Below, piece by piece: positions 30,800 through 43,322 of a stretch of 64,000 bases of DNA (position 1 is its first letter; every line of letters starts with the position of its first letter). Source of the DNA: Irpex lacteus (Eukaryota > Basidiomycota > Agaricomycetes > Polyporales > Irpicaceae). The translations under genes were made by a program, and so were the position numbers. The notes beneath the pieces were generated by a model that saw nothing but the letters and a program-made list of their open reading frames with translations, had not been told where the DNA came from and made no database searches. The stretch lies in contig MQVO02000035.1 of assembly GCA_001986395.2 (NCBI GenBank), positions 124,001 to 188,000 of the forward strand, in the 5' to 3' direction.

Positions 30800-32064
30800 T
30801 TAAGGTTGTTTTATATAGAATTACGGGCCTTTCAGATTGAATTTGTATCAAAGCGAGGACTATTTACATTACTCGAGTAGTATAAGAAGTACTTCAATGA
30901 ACCCTCCGCAACAGTCACATGTACAAGCAGTGCCTTTCCTACTCGACATATAGAATCCCATCTTTCAGAATCAATGAGTTTCCAAGTGCTAGTGAATGGA
31001 GGCGGAAGGGCTTACCAAATGGAACATCTAGTGCGTAAGAGACATGAGCCTCGTCGCGGACCTGGGAAGCGAGCCCGGTAGCGGAGGCAGTGAATGAAGG
31101 CAGGCTCACCCACGCTGTCACAGCCCAGCCACAGTTGTTGTTGTTGTTGTTATTGTGGGGAAGACACTGCGATAAAGTAGACATCAGCGAGATCGCATTT
31201 GTGAGTTGTGAGTCAGGCGAGCATTACCGTGAGATTTCCACCGAAAACCGAGCATACGTCTACGTAATGTGCACAACTCCCTGGTGCGTCACTCCGATGG
31301 GTATTTGCAGTCGTTGGACATATTTCCCGCTCGGTACGGACTGTTCACAAGCTGAAACCCGGCTTCCTCGATGTCATGACTGTTCGCAAGCTGAGACCCG
31401 GCTGAGCGCTGCTATCGCCTGAGTGTGCAGCTTGGTCGCATGTGTGACATTTAAATTTCTTTGGCAAAGATAAGGTACGTGTATTCCTACCACAACTCGA
31501 TAAATGATGAGTTTGCTGATCATGATGCTCGCCCACTAGAGACGTCGCAGTCCCCCTTTCCTCTCTCGTTGTACGACATCTGCGGCAGAGGTAGCACACG
31601 GGTGTCCCGTGTCCCACGAAGACGAACGGGCCAGCAACAAGGAGAGCCGAGGCCACCCTCAACAGCTCCGAGTGTTCCCCGCTCAAAGCCTCGTTAAGGA
31701 ACCGGGACGATGTCGGTAGCAAGCTCGTTCACCACGTCTAGAAGTCAACTGCAAAAAGCAAAGAGTGGAGGAGTTCATTGTTTTCCAGAGGTGCGCCTTG
31801 CCTACCTTGACCCCCTGGCAGTTCATCGAGTCAACTCCCATGTGCTCCGTTGTCACACCTCCCCTCTACCACACCTTACCCTGAACTTCGGCCTCAGAAT
31901 TATAGTGTTCCGAACATATAAACATACTAGTCCCGCCTGTCCATTCATTGGGCACTTTCTTCAAGTTCCTTCTCGCTTCCTCCCTTCGCGATGTTCATGT
32001 CTTTTAATAGAGATCAATTACAACGAGTTTATGTGCCCACTTACGCCGCAACTCAGAGTCCGCT
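30800..32064. other. Spacer with short tandem repeats, no supported gene
   Basis: Contains a (GTT)n microsatellite at about 31134-31153 and a 26-bp unit (GACTGTTC..CAAGCTGA..CCCGGCT) repeated twice at 31339-31364 and 31378-31403. ORFs here have no recognisable product. Confidence 0.5.
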
Positions 32065-33875
32065 TCAAGCAGGTGCACACAACTTGAATGGTGAACGTGA
32101 GGATTCTACGTAGCTAAAACTTGAATTTAAATTACATTTCAAGGTGACCTTTCTACCCAGACAATAATTCTGAGGTCTGTACAGTGTGAAGTATATATAA
32201 TACAACCTCTGTGTATTCGGTGATAAACATTTCACGCAAGACCAGCCCCCAAGACGGGCGCCCAATTCACTGCAAGTTCCAACTCCAACCCAAGACGGTT
32301 GTAAGTCCAAGTTGCCGCCCAATTCACTTGTGATATTGCTGATGTTGGCCAGAGTACTCCCTGTTGAAATAGACAGAAATACTAGTAAACACCACAGTCA
32401 TGAAAATTACGTGGTGAGACACACCATTTGGCTGCATGGTCACCGGATCGACACCCACTGCTTCATGATCAGGGGGTTCCAAATATGCGAGGACGACTTT
32501 GAGCGAATCATTCGCACGCTCGAAATCAGAACGGTAGGGTTCCATAACACGATGCAGGTGCCAAAATGAGCCAAATAGCAAGACCAGGACTCGGATGGAG
32601 GGGTGACTCCTGACGTGATCGATCAAAGCTTCAAGTTTGAGGTCGTTCGGCAGTTCAAAATGAGGGATATATACATGCATTTGAGCCACCCTCAGAGACG
32701 GGGTCGGCTCATGCGCAAGCGGCATGTCCTCGAATATGAAGTCGAAATTGTGGCCCAAGTGCATTTTCGTCATTCGCTGCGACTCGGAGACATTGTATTC
32801 TGAGAAAGTGCTCGATGTCAACCCAATGGTGTCCCTGGGTGCGAACAAGCCTATGGAACACTCACCAATTCGGACATAAGGGTTTTTCCTATCTTTCCAT
32901 AGTAGATCCATGAACGCGATCATGCACGCACGTTCTACGTCACTGACACGGTGTAGCGGACACTGCCAGGTGAGCATCAGAGCTGTCAGCGCGAGGAGAA
33001 GGTTGTCCTTGTTTTCGTAGGTCGTGATACACATAGAGTGCGCTTTAACTTGACGGCGAGAGACCACGTCGGATTTGTAGGGTAGTGAGGTAGGCATTTC
33101 TCCTTTCCACGTTATTCCATCTAGGTTTAGATGAGTGACGGAGGAAAAGTGGCTGATATATTTAGTAACGTGATGGAATGAAGGCAGGTCGAGATTCGCT
33201 ACGTTCACTCCATGTTTCAGAAACGAGCGGGGTAGGACAATGGATGGTGGAGAGTTCCAGTGGGGTGTATCGAGCTTCGCAGGATTGAATTGGTGCGGGG
33301 AAGGACCTTGTATTTCAAGCCAGGCAAGCTTTTCTTGGATGACTGGTAGGTATAACAGACGGAGAAATGGGCTTTGGTGGTACCCTTGATATACGTCGAT
33401 GCGCGTGATCAGCTGGTGCACTGGCGTGAGCCTCGCACACCCTTGGATGGTGTATCGCCTCAACATGTCCGCGTCGTCGTAACATTTGATCACTAGTATT
33501 TTCCCTGAAAATAGACGCTTCCGACATTCACTGGCCCAGAACCGAGAGACTAACGAGCACTGTTTGAGCCCAGCCAGGGTGTCATTTGAGCTAGGTCCTT
33601 CTGACACCCGTCTGAGCTTGCCGTCACTGGCATCGCTCATGTAGAACAAGATGTTGCGAAAGAGCTCCTGTGGAATGCTTGCGGCAAGTAGCATCGACGT
33701 CTATCACAAGCACAGAGGAACGGAGGCACTGCAGTGTCAGTATATCGCACGCACACACAGTCTCCTCTGTGCTTACCTCGGTCTCCGTCGTCTCAAATAA
33801 CAACTTCACGCCGCATGCTGGCCAATAGGGCAGCTCGTCCGACTGATCCTGCGACTGATATTTCGGATACATCAT
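32065..33875 (-). CDS. F-box-like protein, copy 4 (4 exons; divergent C-terminal exon)
   Basis: Exons in transcription order: 33875-33777, 33700-32866, 32799-32425, and probably 32360-32065 (534 aa). Exon 1 (start MMYPKYQSQDQSDELPYW) gives the best view of the family N-terminus; exon 2 begins TSMLLAASIPQELF, the F-box. Phases match copies 1-3. Intron 2 (32865-32800, 66 nt) is a multiple of three without a stop, so the unspliced frame 32324-33694 is also open; I favour splicing because YVRIEYNVSES then aligns with VVSIGFNVSEQ of copy 1. The last exon does not encode the conserved basic tail; it runs into CAAGACGG/GCCCAATTCAC repeats, so the true 3' end (32065 or 32324) is uncertain. Function as for copy 1. 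Confidence 0.68.
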
Positions 33876-35238
33876 GTGTGTGGAAAGAAATTTGCGGCTT
33901 TCCGTCTACTCGCCGTCGTAGACAGGGCACGTATGTTGCGTAACTGAGGGATCGGTGGCACACTGAAGGAGCGGGGGAGTGAGAAGGACGATGGAGCAGG
34001 CGCGAGAAACGACGAAACGATGGGGCCCTATATGCAGCACCCCTCGACTCCCGCGCATCGCGGACATAAGGGTGGGAATGAACCCTAAACTCAGTCCATG
34101 AGGCCATCTTCGTAAGACATCTGGAAGGCATGAGAGTGCATAGCCTGCGGTCCTGCCAGTAGAAGCAATGAAACAATAGCGACCCAAGTAATTCCCAGTT
34201 TCAGCCGTTGATACTCGTACTCACCAACGCGACCGCAAACACATACGCTGCGCCAGATCAAGTCCATTGTCATCCATGTACTAGGTATGCTCTTCGTTGA
34301 AATGCATATGATATGTATACCTGAGTACACTGGCAGGAGTGAGGAGCGCCTTGATTTCCACCTGGAAGTGCCTATCACAAGCATGGGCTGCATGGCAGAT
34401 AGCATTCGTGATCGGGTTTATTAACTCGATGCCTCGTACCGCTTCAACTGTGTGTAGTCTGCGCCGCTACCATATGTAAGTCAGCGGACCAAAACACCTT
34501 GGGCAGTCGTGCACCGCAGCTCACTGAGTTAAGGCTATGCACGGACGCGACGTCCGTGCACAGCATCATGATTGCGGTACACCGAGTATGGACAGCATAA
34601 GCCTCAAAGCCAGATAGATACAAGAACTGCACGAGTTACATACTAAGCGTGCACCAAATGAATAGGTGAGCCAGCCTACACCAGGGAACGCGATCTTTTG
34701 GACTCGGAACGTGGCCAGAACTTGACCAGAGTCGATGGCTGCTCGACGCTCGTGTGTGCAATGTGCATTTGCATTCGGAGCAGGACTCGCAATTTACTAT
34801 CGAGCATTTCCCACTATTGGAACACGACCCTCAATGATCACCTGCAGTGCACCTTCTCTGTTTAATGTCTGACCATACATGAGAAACTACTAGTAGACGA
34901 CTTCGATTCGGCTTCAATGCCAGTATTTACACCCCCCGGCTGCCCCCCCCTTTAGTGTCCAGGTTCACGGCCATTAATGTGAATGGCGAGGGGTTGGAAC
35001 TTTAAGATGCCCGATGCACTGAAATCGAACCGAGGCTGCTATGATACAATTGGGTTGGGCGATCTGATGAAGGCTACGACGGGTGGATGTTGAAGAGAAT
35101 TCGTCGGTGCCATGTATGTCACTTATTCTACGTCACCCGAGCGACGAACGGTTTGGGTTATCAATGAAATGACACAAGAATTACACGGAGCACCCAACGC
35201 GTAGTGTCTGAAACAGCGCTAGCGCCGGCGCTGAGCGA
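33876..35238. other. Spacer between F-box copy 4 and WD40 copy B
   Basis: No supported gene. The stretch at about 34060-34480 resembles 8110-8640 (shared CGCAAACAC.TACGCTGCGCC and TGGAAGTGCCTATCA blocks), and 34975-35110 resembles 10370-10510. Confidence 0.55.
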
Positions 35239-37941
35239 CTACCTAAGACGAAGCACATCCATGACACTGAAGATTCGAACTGTCCCGTCACGTGAGGAGG
35301 ATATAATTGAGTCCGCCTCAGGAGAGAACGTAACTTTTCTGATCTTGTCTTTGTGTCCCTCATATCTCGCTACGAACTGTCGGGAGCGGGCATCCAGCAA
35401 TCCGACATTGCTCTCGATGGTGCCAACACAGATCCACTCCCCACTCTTGGAATACGCCAATGTGTTCACGGAGCCCCTATGTTCGTAAACAAAAGCACGT
35501 TGGTGACCACTCCACGAGTCAGCAATGACGATTTTCCCATCGTCGGAGCCTGTGACCAATTGGCTGTCGTCGGGCGAGAAGGCCACACACCAGACCGGTG
35601 CCGAGTGCTCATGCAACGTCAGAAGCTCCTCGCCATCCTCGATGTTCCAGACTCGGGCCGTCTCGTCTTCGGAGACAGTTGCCACACGAGCACCGTCGTG
35701 GGAGATATCCGCCATGTAGATATTAGCCTCGTGCCCGCGCATAGTCGCGAGTATTTTGCCATCCGTCGCGTCCCAGACAATGACGGTGTCATCCATGGTG
35801 GCGACGATCTTCTTGCTGTCCGGTGTGATTGCGATCCAGTGAGGGCATGTCATGTTGTTGATAGTAAGAATTAACGCGTATTTTTGCGACACATCCCAGA
35901 TGTTCAAGACGCCATCCAACGAACCAGACACAAGGCGTGAACCATCAGGGGAGTAGGTGACTGTGATAACGTCTGTCTCGTGTCCTTCGAGAATATGCAA
36001 ATCTCCGTTGTCGATATCTATACCACTCCCGTCTTTATCAGGGATGACCGTCCGAACTGCGATCCTCGTATCCGCAGATCCGGACGCAATTTCGGCACCA
36101 TTGGGAGAGAATGCGAGAGCGTGAACGCTATCTTCATGCACGATCGAAGGCATGATAACCGTGCCGGTAGATAGCTCCCAAAAGATGACGGCTGCGTCGT
36201 CAAAGCCAGCAGCGATGAGTTTGCCATCGGGAGAGGTAGCCATCGCTTTCAGGGAACCTTGCTGTTGCGCCTTTTCGGAGAGATGTTGGTGGGGCCATTT
36301 GATAGTCCTATCATTACCAGCAAGGTCACGGAACGTAATCGTCGCGTTAGACAGAGAAGACAAAGGAGACTGCGTAGGTTCATTGACTCCCCGGAGAGAC
36401 GATTGTTTTGTATCGTCATCATCGGCTTCCAAGGAGGATTTCAGTAGATCGCCGACGGGTCTGGCGGTAATCTTGTAGACCCGTTCTCGGCGTATAGTGT
36501 CTTCTAGAACCAAACTACCAACTAACATATTGTCAGTTACAATGTTAACATATACCAGGAACACAATTGTTCTCACCTTTGCGTTCATCTACTGCGATAG
36601 ATGGATCCTTCGCACGCAAGAATGGCAGAATATCCTCAGGGAGCTCTTCACCCTTTATTTATGAGAACTCGTAATCAGTAGAGTAAAACTAGTTTGGCGA
36701 GAAGCACCCACTAGAAATAGGCTGTTGACATCCTCGTCACACGCGAGAGCGCGGTCTGCGTCCGGGCATACCTATAACATTGCGCGGTTCCTCAGCTTGA
36801 AACACGCATGGGAAACACGCATGCGCACCTCGAGAATGTAGTCAAGAAGAGCGTCAACGGGTTGATTCGCCTGCGTATGAAGGAGCTCAGTGACAATTGG
36901 CGTGATTCGGGAGGTTGCTTACAGTTCTGGCCGAACGCTCTGCATCGAATTCGTCAACGAGCACAGGCGCCGGTACGTCGTCAGAAGGGTCTTCTGGAGG
37001 TGGCAAGACATGGGGGCCTGCACTTGCTTCCAGCGTTTTCCAGAAACCAAGCCGGTGCTTCATCTTGTAGTATCTCAAAAAAATGGATAGCCCAACGGCA
37101 GACGTTCTGGGGTTTTGTCCATTGTCGGGTAAAAGTAACGAACGCTCCGTGTAACGCGTTTTACGATGGAAGACCAGCCCCATGTTTATTCCAACATCTA
37201 ACACGTCGGCAGCTCCAGCGCCCACATCTACTGCGTTCGATTCTTGCCCTGAGTAGATTGCGACGACCTTGTATTGCGGCGACTTTATGGTCCCTTTGAT
37301 GACGATAAGATCTTCCAAGTTTATTGAGCGTTCCTCGGCTATTCCTTCGTACCAGCTGTAGATGTTGTCCCTGACATATTGCTCGAACTTTTTGTTAGCT
37401 TCAATTTCTTTCAGAACCCCCATCTCGGGAAGCCAACATGTGGCACCTCGGTCCTCTCGCACTTCATAATCGACCTTGATATGAGCACTGCCCCCTTGAG
37501 GCAGACCTCTGAATACCGGTGAGTCGCGCGATTAAAAGTCAAAAAGCGAAGTGCTCACCCTCCGGCTGTTTCTCCAAATTGTTTCGTTTTCACGGTGCGA
37601 CTTTTGTATACTTCAGGCTGCATGTATTTGTCGTAGGTTATAATCGTATCGGAGCTTAGAGTATCCTCAAAATTAAAATAAAGGCACTCTGCTAAGCGTG
37701 GATACTTGGCCATGCGTCTTCCCGCGATATTTTCGTTGCGCTTGTCGACACTGAACAGAAAGATAAATGCCCCATACGCATTGATGTATCCAACATCGCC
37801 GAGCTGAACCTCTGCAGAGTCGTTGGGACCTTCCGGAATCCATATCGCGTGTCCTTCCTTCAGATACGCCAGTTCGTCGGCATAGACGGCAGACGCATGT
37901 CTAATCGATGGAGACATGAAGGTTCCGTGTTCGTACTGCAT
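35239..37941 (-). CDS. WD40 repeat protein with uncharacterised N-terminal half, copy B (6 exons, 809 aa)
   Basis: Exons in transcription order: 37941-37559, 37508-36923, 36870-36829, 36771-36712, 36652-36577, 36521-35239 (2430 nt). Exons 1, 3 and 4 are exactly as long as in copy A (383, 42 and 60 nt), and introns are 50, 52, 57, 59 and 55 nt. The propeller repeats are nearly those of copy A. The N-terminal half differs more, including loss of a Ser/Pro-rich stretch after ERSL. The start ATG is shared with copy A. The linker exons read VCPDADRALACDEDVNSLFL and GEELPEDILPFLRAKDPSI, with the pattern of a helical linker. Both copies appear intact, so the pair are probably functional paralogs. 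No function can be assigned beyond a propeller scaffold. Confidence 0.82.
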
Positions 37942-38069
37942 GAGATCGTGAACATATTAGATGACAGCGCATACGGAAGAAAAGAGCTTACACTCTTATA
38001 ATCTGCACTTGATATGAGATGCCAGTGATAGGGGACGCGAGACTATGGCGAACAGGGATGGGGCTATCA

Positions 38070-38079
38070 TATATACCCC
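38070..38079 (-). promoter_or_regulatory. Candidate TATA box of WD40 copy B
   Basis: Minus-strand GGGGTATATA about 130 nt before the start codon at 37941, in the same conserved block as before copy A. Confidence 0.4.
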
Positions 38080-39662
38080 TCATGCCGGCCTGGGCGGACA
38101 TGAACGCGAGAGCCAAGCACCACGTTCACAAGATGACAGGATGCAGGGTCTGAACAGCATCAGTTCCGCGTCAAGGAGGCGTGAAATCTAAATCTAGTGA
38201 GGCGATGCGTTGTCAGTATCGTCCTCTTGCGTCTGATCAGCGCGTGTATCTTCACTCACAGCTATACGGCTTTCTGCATATCTATCGATCCCAGTACTAG
38301 ATGTCTACCCAGCTCAATTCCCAGCTACGATATCGAGCCTCGAGGGTGAGTCACTGCCAGAGCGGGCGTTTAATATCATCACCTGTCCTTCCATCTGGCA
38401 GTTGCCTATCAAAGACGTTAGATAGAATCCGCATGTGGTGTTCAATAACTACTTCGACGTACAGCTTCGGTTTCCCGCAGTCTGTATCTGCATCCGATAG
38501 ATGTCAGAAGACACATACGCCTGTTCAGTCGCGCAGTCCGATGCGATGCAAGGGCATATTAGCTTTCGTGTCATATAAGCACTTCGAAGGCCCAGCCTCG
38601 CGTTCTCAGGCTGGACAGAAGTCGAAGGGTCCTTAATAGATGTGGGAGTGCTGCACCAAGTTCTCGCCTGCTATGTAGTAATAGAATGCGATCTCCGGAG
38701 TCACTCCCAGGCAGCATTCGCGAGGCATCACGCTTCTTCGACAGCGCGTCGCGTTTGCAAGGAGTAAGCAACCTCATAGACGTGCGTCTGACGGCCGTGT
38801 TGTGACTCATTACGGTGATTCCACGGCGTAAAAACGACCTCTTTGGACACCCACGTCACCCAACGATGGTAGTCAGTGGTCAATGAGTTCGGTAGGAACG
38901 GGAATGATAGTATTGGGCCACCTGTAGTCGAATGAACATCTTTGGTGGCTTCGTATTCCTGACGACTGTATGGATTTCGGATACACTGATGCAATGTTAT
39001 GTAAGTAGAAAAAAACCAAATGAATATTCAGCGCAAGAGATCGATAACACGAGAGTGTACCCCGTAGACGCGCCTCATCTAGAGCCACTAAGAGGACAGG
39101 CCAAGACGGCCATACATGACAGGATCTGAAAAGAAACCTGCATCCATGATGGATTAAAATCCTACAAGTGAAACATCTTGGGCGTGACGAGTTACCTAGT
39201 GCAATGCCATGGGGTAGAGAAAATGAATACGTACAGTAGAAGAGTTGGCAGCAAGCAGTGTCATGAGCCAAGCCTGACCCGCGCTGCACACCCGTGCTGT
39301 CCTGCCAGAATCGGCGTCGTTTCACTCCTCCTGTCTTGTTTTATCGCGGCATCTGCTTTCTGGGAGTCCCCATAGTCTGCAAATTAGAGCTATTGCGTAT
39401 TGTGAAGTCACTCCCAAATTTGAATCCACGGGCAGTTTCTGGCGCAGTCTGACGGACGTGAGGGAGGGTTTTCTGAGGCGGTCGTCTGATAGGAAGCTTG
39501 CTCCATACTGTAGGATGTCAAAAGAGCAGCCTATGATGTAGTGTGCCAGTTACGTTCATGCGCTGATAACAAGAAATTAACTTTATGCCGTCAAGTGCGC
39601 AATTCACTAGATTCCGCAAGCTCACGAACGCACTTACTTTTTCTGAAAACGCATCATCCTCA
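38080..39662. repeat. Upstream part of the segmental duplication, copy B (moderately diverged)
   Basis: Aligns with 14361-16249 with many substitutions and indels. It carries the TCCATCTGGCAGTTGCCTATC block at about 38390. No conserved coding frame. Confidence 0.6.
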
Positions 39663-40550
39663 GCCGTGGAGCCAATCTTGTAGTCGTCGATGCTTTCTCG
39701 GGAGGCAAGACCACCAGAAGACGACGCAGCTCGGGAGAGAATCGTTGCAATGGATGACGCCGAAGCACCTTGAGGTATAGCTCGGAGTCGCTAGTCGTGC
39801 TCACCGGGGAACTTCACTGTATTCTTAGTAGGCAGATCTAAAACGTTCATAAGCTTAGCACCCCGTCATCTTTGTGTCTACTTTCTACGCACATTGTCAA
39901 TGCCAGTCGATTGCTAACCTCCCAAATCTCCTTCCCAACTCCTGCGTCCTCTTCAAGCTCATCGTCGTCATCTTGAGAATGCAGAAGCCGTAGTGAGGGC
40001 GCTCTCTGCTGACGATCTAGGTATCAAAGTGATCTTGAGGTACGAAGGTTGGTGGGTGTAAGACTTGCAGAAACATTCTGTCCGCCGGTCAGACAGCCGA
40101 GCGTTGAAAAAGCATTCTGGTATTTCACTTCAGGTCTGAGAGTGTAACTTTTGTGATAACTAGACAAGTAAAGTCGAGGCGAGGTACGGGACAGTCAACG
40201 TCGTGCAGAAAAGGTGAATGAGATTGTCGTCGTGTTGAGAGCGACGAGCGGCTAGTGGTCGGCAACACGAAAGTTTTGGATTCGGAGACTGAAGCTTGCT
40301 TGACTGGCCAATCGCTAGCGCATGGGAGGATAATATTCGACAGCAGCTTCAGTAGGAGACAGAACCGAGACGTGAAAGGTGACGACAAATTCACAGAACG
40401 TGCTTGGTCCTGCGAATAAATGCGTAAATTCTTTTAAATATTGGATGTAGTCAGTGTGCTATTTCTGGGTTGCCGAGGCCCTTTCAAGATACAGAGTAAG
40501 ACCGTAAGATGATAGTGGAATTCTACGAACGCCAGACACACACTCAGAGG
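39663..40550. repeat. Near-identical 0.9-kb segment, copy B
   Basis: Matches 16250-17155 almost base for base, with a few indels, then stops abruptly at inverted-repeat element B. Confidence 0.7.
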
Positions 40551-41097
40551 TAGTGTTGTGTCGAGTCGAGTTGAGTTGAGTCGAGTCGATCCAACTCGGA
40601 AAAACTCGACATCACGAGTTGAGCCGAGTCGAGTTGCCGAGTCGACTCGCGAGTTTGCATCACGAGCTTCGGATTTCCCCGTGCAGTGTGAAGAAAGTCA
40701 TTTTCACCGATTCGGAAGGGTTGAAAGATAAATATTTTCACCCAAGAGTGTCTAGAGTATTATTTGCATTGTAACCTCCAGTAAAATTATCTGTGAAGGC
40801 GGAGGTATGTATGCATGAGCCTCCGAAAGTGTTTTACTGGCTGCACGTTGGCGCCGGCCTGCTTTCACCGGTATAGACGCGCGTAGTCATGTAAGCGGAC
40901 TGACGTCGACAGGCTGAAACGAACGGGATCACGGGAAATCGTGTCCTGGCCAATCAGGTACAGTGGATGCAGTCCCATCAGCAACTCGCGAGTCGACTCG
41001 AGTGTGAAACTCAACTCAACTCGTTTTCCGAGTTTTGCTAGGCGAACTCGCGAGTCGAGTTGACTCGGTGAGTTGGACTCGACTCGACACAACACTA
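40551..41097. mobile_element. Inverted-repeat element B (547 bp), hAT-like ends
   Basis: Perfect 20-bp terminal inverted repeats: TAGTGTTGTGTCGAGTCGAG at the left end and its reverse complement at 41078-41097. The subterminal regions on both sides are dense GAGTC/GACTC and GAGTTG/CAACTC repeats. There is no coding capacity. Unlike element A, the flanks (CTCAGAGG and GTGAGTGC) do not form a target duplication. It shares the TAGTGTTG end with element A and sits exactly where similarity between the two duplicated segments stops. Confidence 0.7.
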
Positions 41098-43322
41098 GTG
41101 AGTGCAGGCTATTTAGAGACCGTCTCCATGGAGGTTTGTCCGCCGACATAACACAAATAGACAGATTTCACGCTCGGAATGATGGCACGACGAAGCGAGG
41201 TTTCCGATTGGGCCATATACAGTACCCCAGGGGCATGATCCCCGGGTGTGTTGACTGCATTCTCACAGAATGTCCAACACGGGCTGCCTTGTATCCGTCA
41301 TCTACATACAGTATGTTCGGTGAAGACGGAAACTATGATATGGTCACTCACACACGGGATCATCGAATTGCTCGCCCGTTACAAGCGACGCTTCTTGCAC
41401 CGCAGAATCCTGCGCTTCTTCATTTCTCTCGCGATGCGCACAATCGATCGTCTGCCTCGGTCATCAGCCCTTCTTTGCGTGCTGGATTAGGAGCAACTGT
41501 TCTCCGGTGACCCAGGACGAAGCTATATCTCGTAAGTACCGTCTTTACTGCATACACATGCTCCAAGCTGTAGCAATGCTTGTTCAACACTGACAGTACT
41601 TACTGTAACGAAAGTCACTGCCACTGCTCCCCGGTCATTCGGAAAGAACATAATAGCGAATCATACTGCCCTCTCAGTACTTAGCCAAGACAAGCACCGG
41701 TGACCATCTGCCGGCATCCGGTACGTTGTCCGTGTTTATGTCTTCGACGATCCATCATGCATCATGAATGATCCAGCTTTCAACACCAGTGAGCGTCGAC
41801 GTCCCGCCTGCGCATGCAGTGTGCAATATGTAGTGCTTGTTGTGTCCCCTTACCCCTCTCCGTTTCGCCGACTGGCGGCAACAATCACGTCACCATCCAT
41901 GGCTCCTATTGGGAGTTGTATAGGATTCATTACATCTCATATGCCAAACTGCTACGCAAGAAGGATAGCGATGGAAGGAGGAGAGCTGGAATCGGGTCAA
42001 AGGTGGGTATTCGTGTACGTAGCACCATGGCTTCGATACTCACCTATGCCCTCTGTTCGCCACTTCAGCAAACTAAGAAGCTCAGCGTATGGCTCACATC
42101 ATTTTGAACCCCCACTTTCACATCCTTGCAACGATATGACTGCGTTCCTCACTATCTTGGCCCTGGTGACCGAACCTATGTTCGTGCATCCACGGGACCT
42201 CGGAGCGTTTGTAGCGTGCGGTGTGAGTCCGAAGCGATGAAGACCATAGGATCCGTCGATATACGAAGGGTTCGTTGGGATACAGGGTCGTAAGTAGTAG
42301 GGCAAGGGCGATGCGAAGACGAAAAGTGAGCATGTCAATCTTCGTGTGGGAGTGAATTCTGCTGACCATGAGTGGTGTTGAAGGCTCATTACTGAGCTTA
42401 TGCCCAAGCGTCTGATGTCTGGTGTTGAGAGCTGGGGATAAATGGTCGAAAGCCACGGGATGAACTCGGTCGGCCCAGACGAACACGTCAAGCCTGATGC
42501 TCCAGCATGCAGGGCTAACACTGAGGTAACTTCAGTGTAGAACATGGCCCATGTCAGTGTGATTGACGCCGCGTTCACCCTCGGAAGACGCAGGTTCCTC
42601 ACAACCGAGTATAGTGGAACCAGGCTGTTGGCAAGGTGAGTCGAACATTTCTTGCCCCGAGCAGAGACATGCGTTCTTACCGGTATTTGTACAGACCTAC
42701 GCGTCATGGTCGAGCAACGACGGAAGAAAGGCCTCATATATCGGTTAGGCCAGGGCCTCGAGTCAGTGGCTGAGGAAGAAAAGGCCAAAGGCCATCTGAC
42801 TTTGTCGCCCCACACGTCGTACACACGGACGCGGTATCGTGTTGGCTGAACGACTGCTAGAAGGGATGGCTTGATGAGAGGGTAGATATCGAAGGGTATG
42901 GCCTTCGTGTAGACTAGGTAAGTTCGGTTTACATCATATAGAAGGGACTTCCGAATAAACCCTTATCGCAGCAGACATCATATGTTTATGTGTATTTGCA
43001 CATCTCAGAGGAATACCACAGAATCTGGCCGCTGGTCACCAAATATCGTGAACCGTCCGGAGTTCAAACTCAAGCGCCGGACTCAAAATTCGGTGTCACG
43101 CGCCGTTGTGTCTTTCGTCTTCTCTACGTCCGACGCGTCACTACTGCCGCGTCGTATCCTCCCCCGCTATCTCACATATAGTCTCTAACGTCAGTTGTGA
43201 CGGCTAGTAGCTGTATAACGCGTCATCCACTCGTTGCACCTTCGCAGCGGCCGACATCTACCACCCCTTGAGTCGTCGTACTCGGTCGCGTGATACGTCC
43301 TACTACCATCGACGAGCTTACT
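41098..43322. other. Stretch without a convincing gene
   Basis: The ORFs 41764-42240 (plus) and 42099-42824 and 42118-42486 (minus) overlap each other and show no motif or consistent splice chain. The last about 130 bases before 43323 are probably promoter and leader of the next gene. Confidence 0.45.

Noticed and set aside
40543..40550. Target duplication for element B
   Set aside because: CTCAGAGG and GTGAGTGC agree at only half of their positions.
42099..42824. 241-aa minus-strand ORF overlapping another at 42118-42486
   Set aside because: Two competing frames, no recognisable domain, no consistent exon chain; not supported as a gene.
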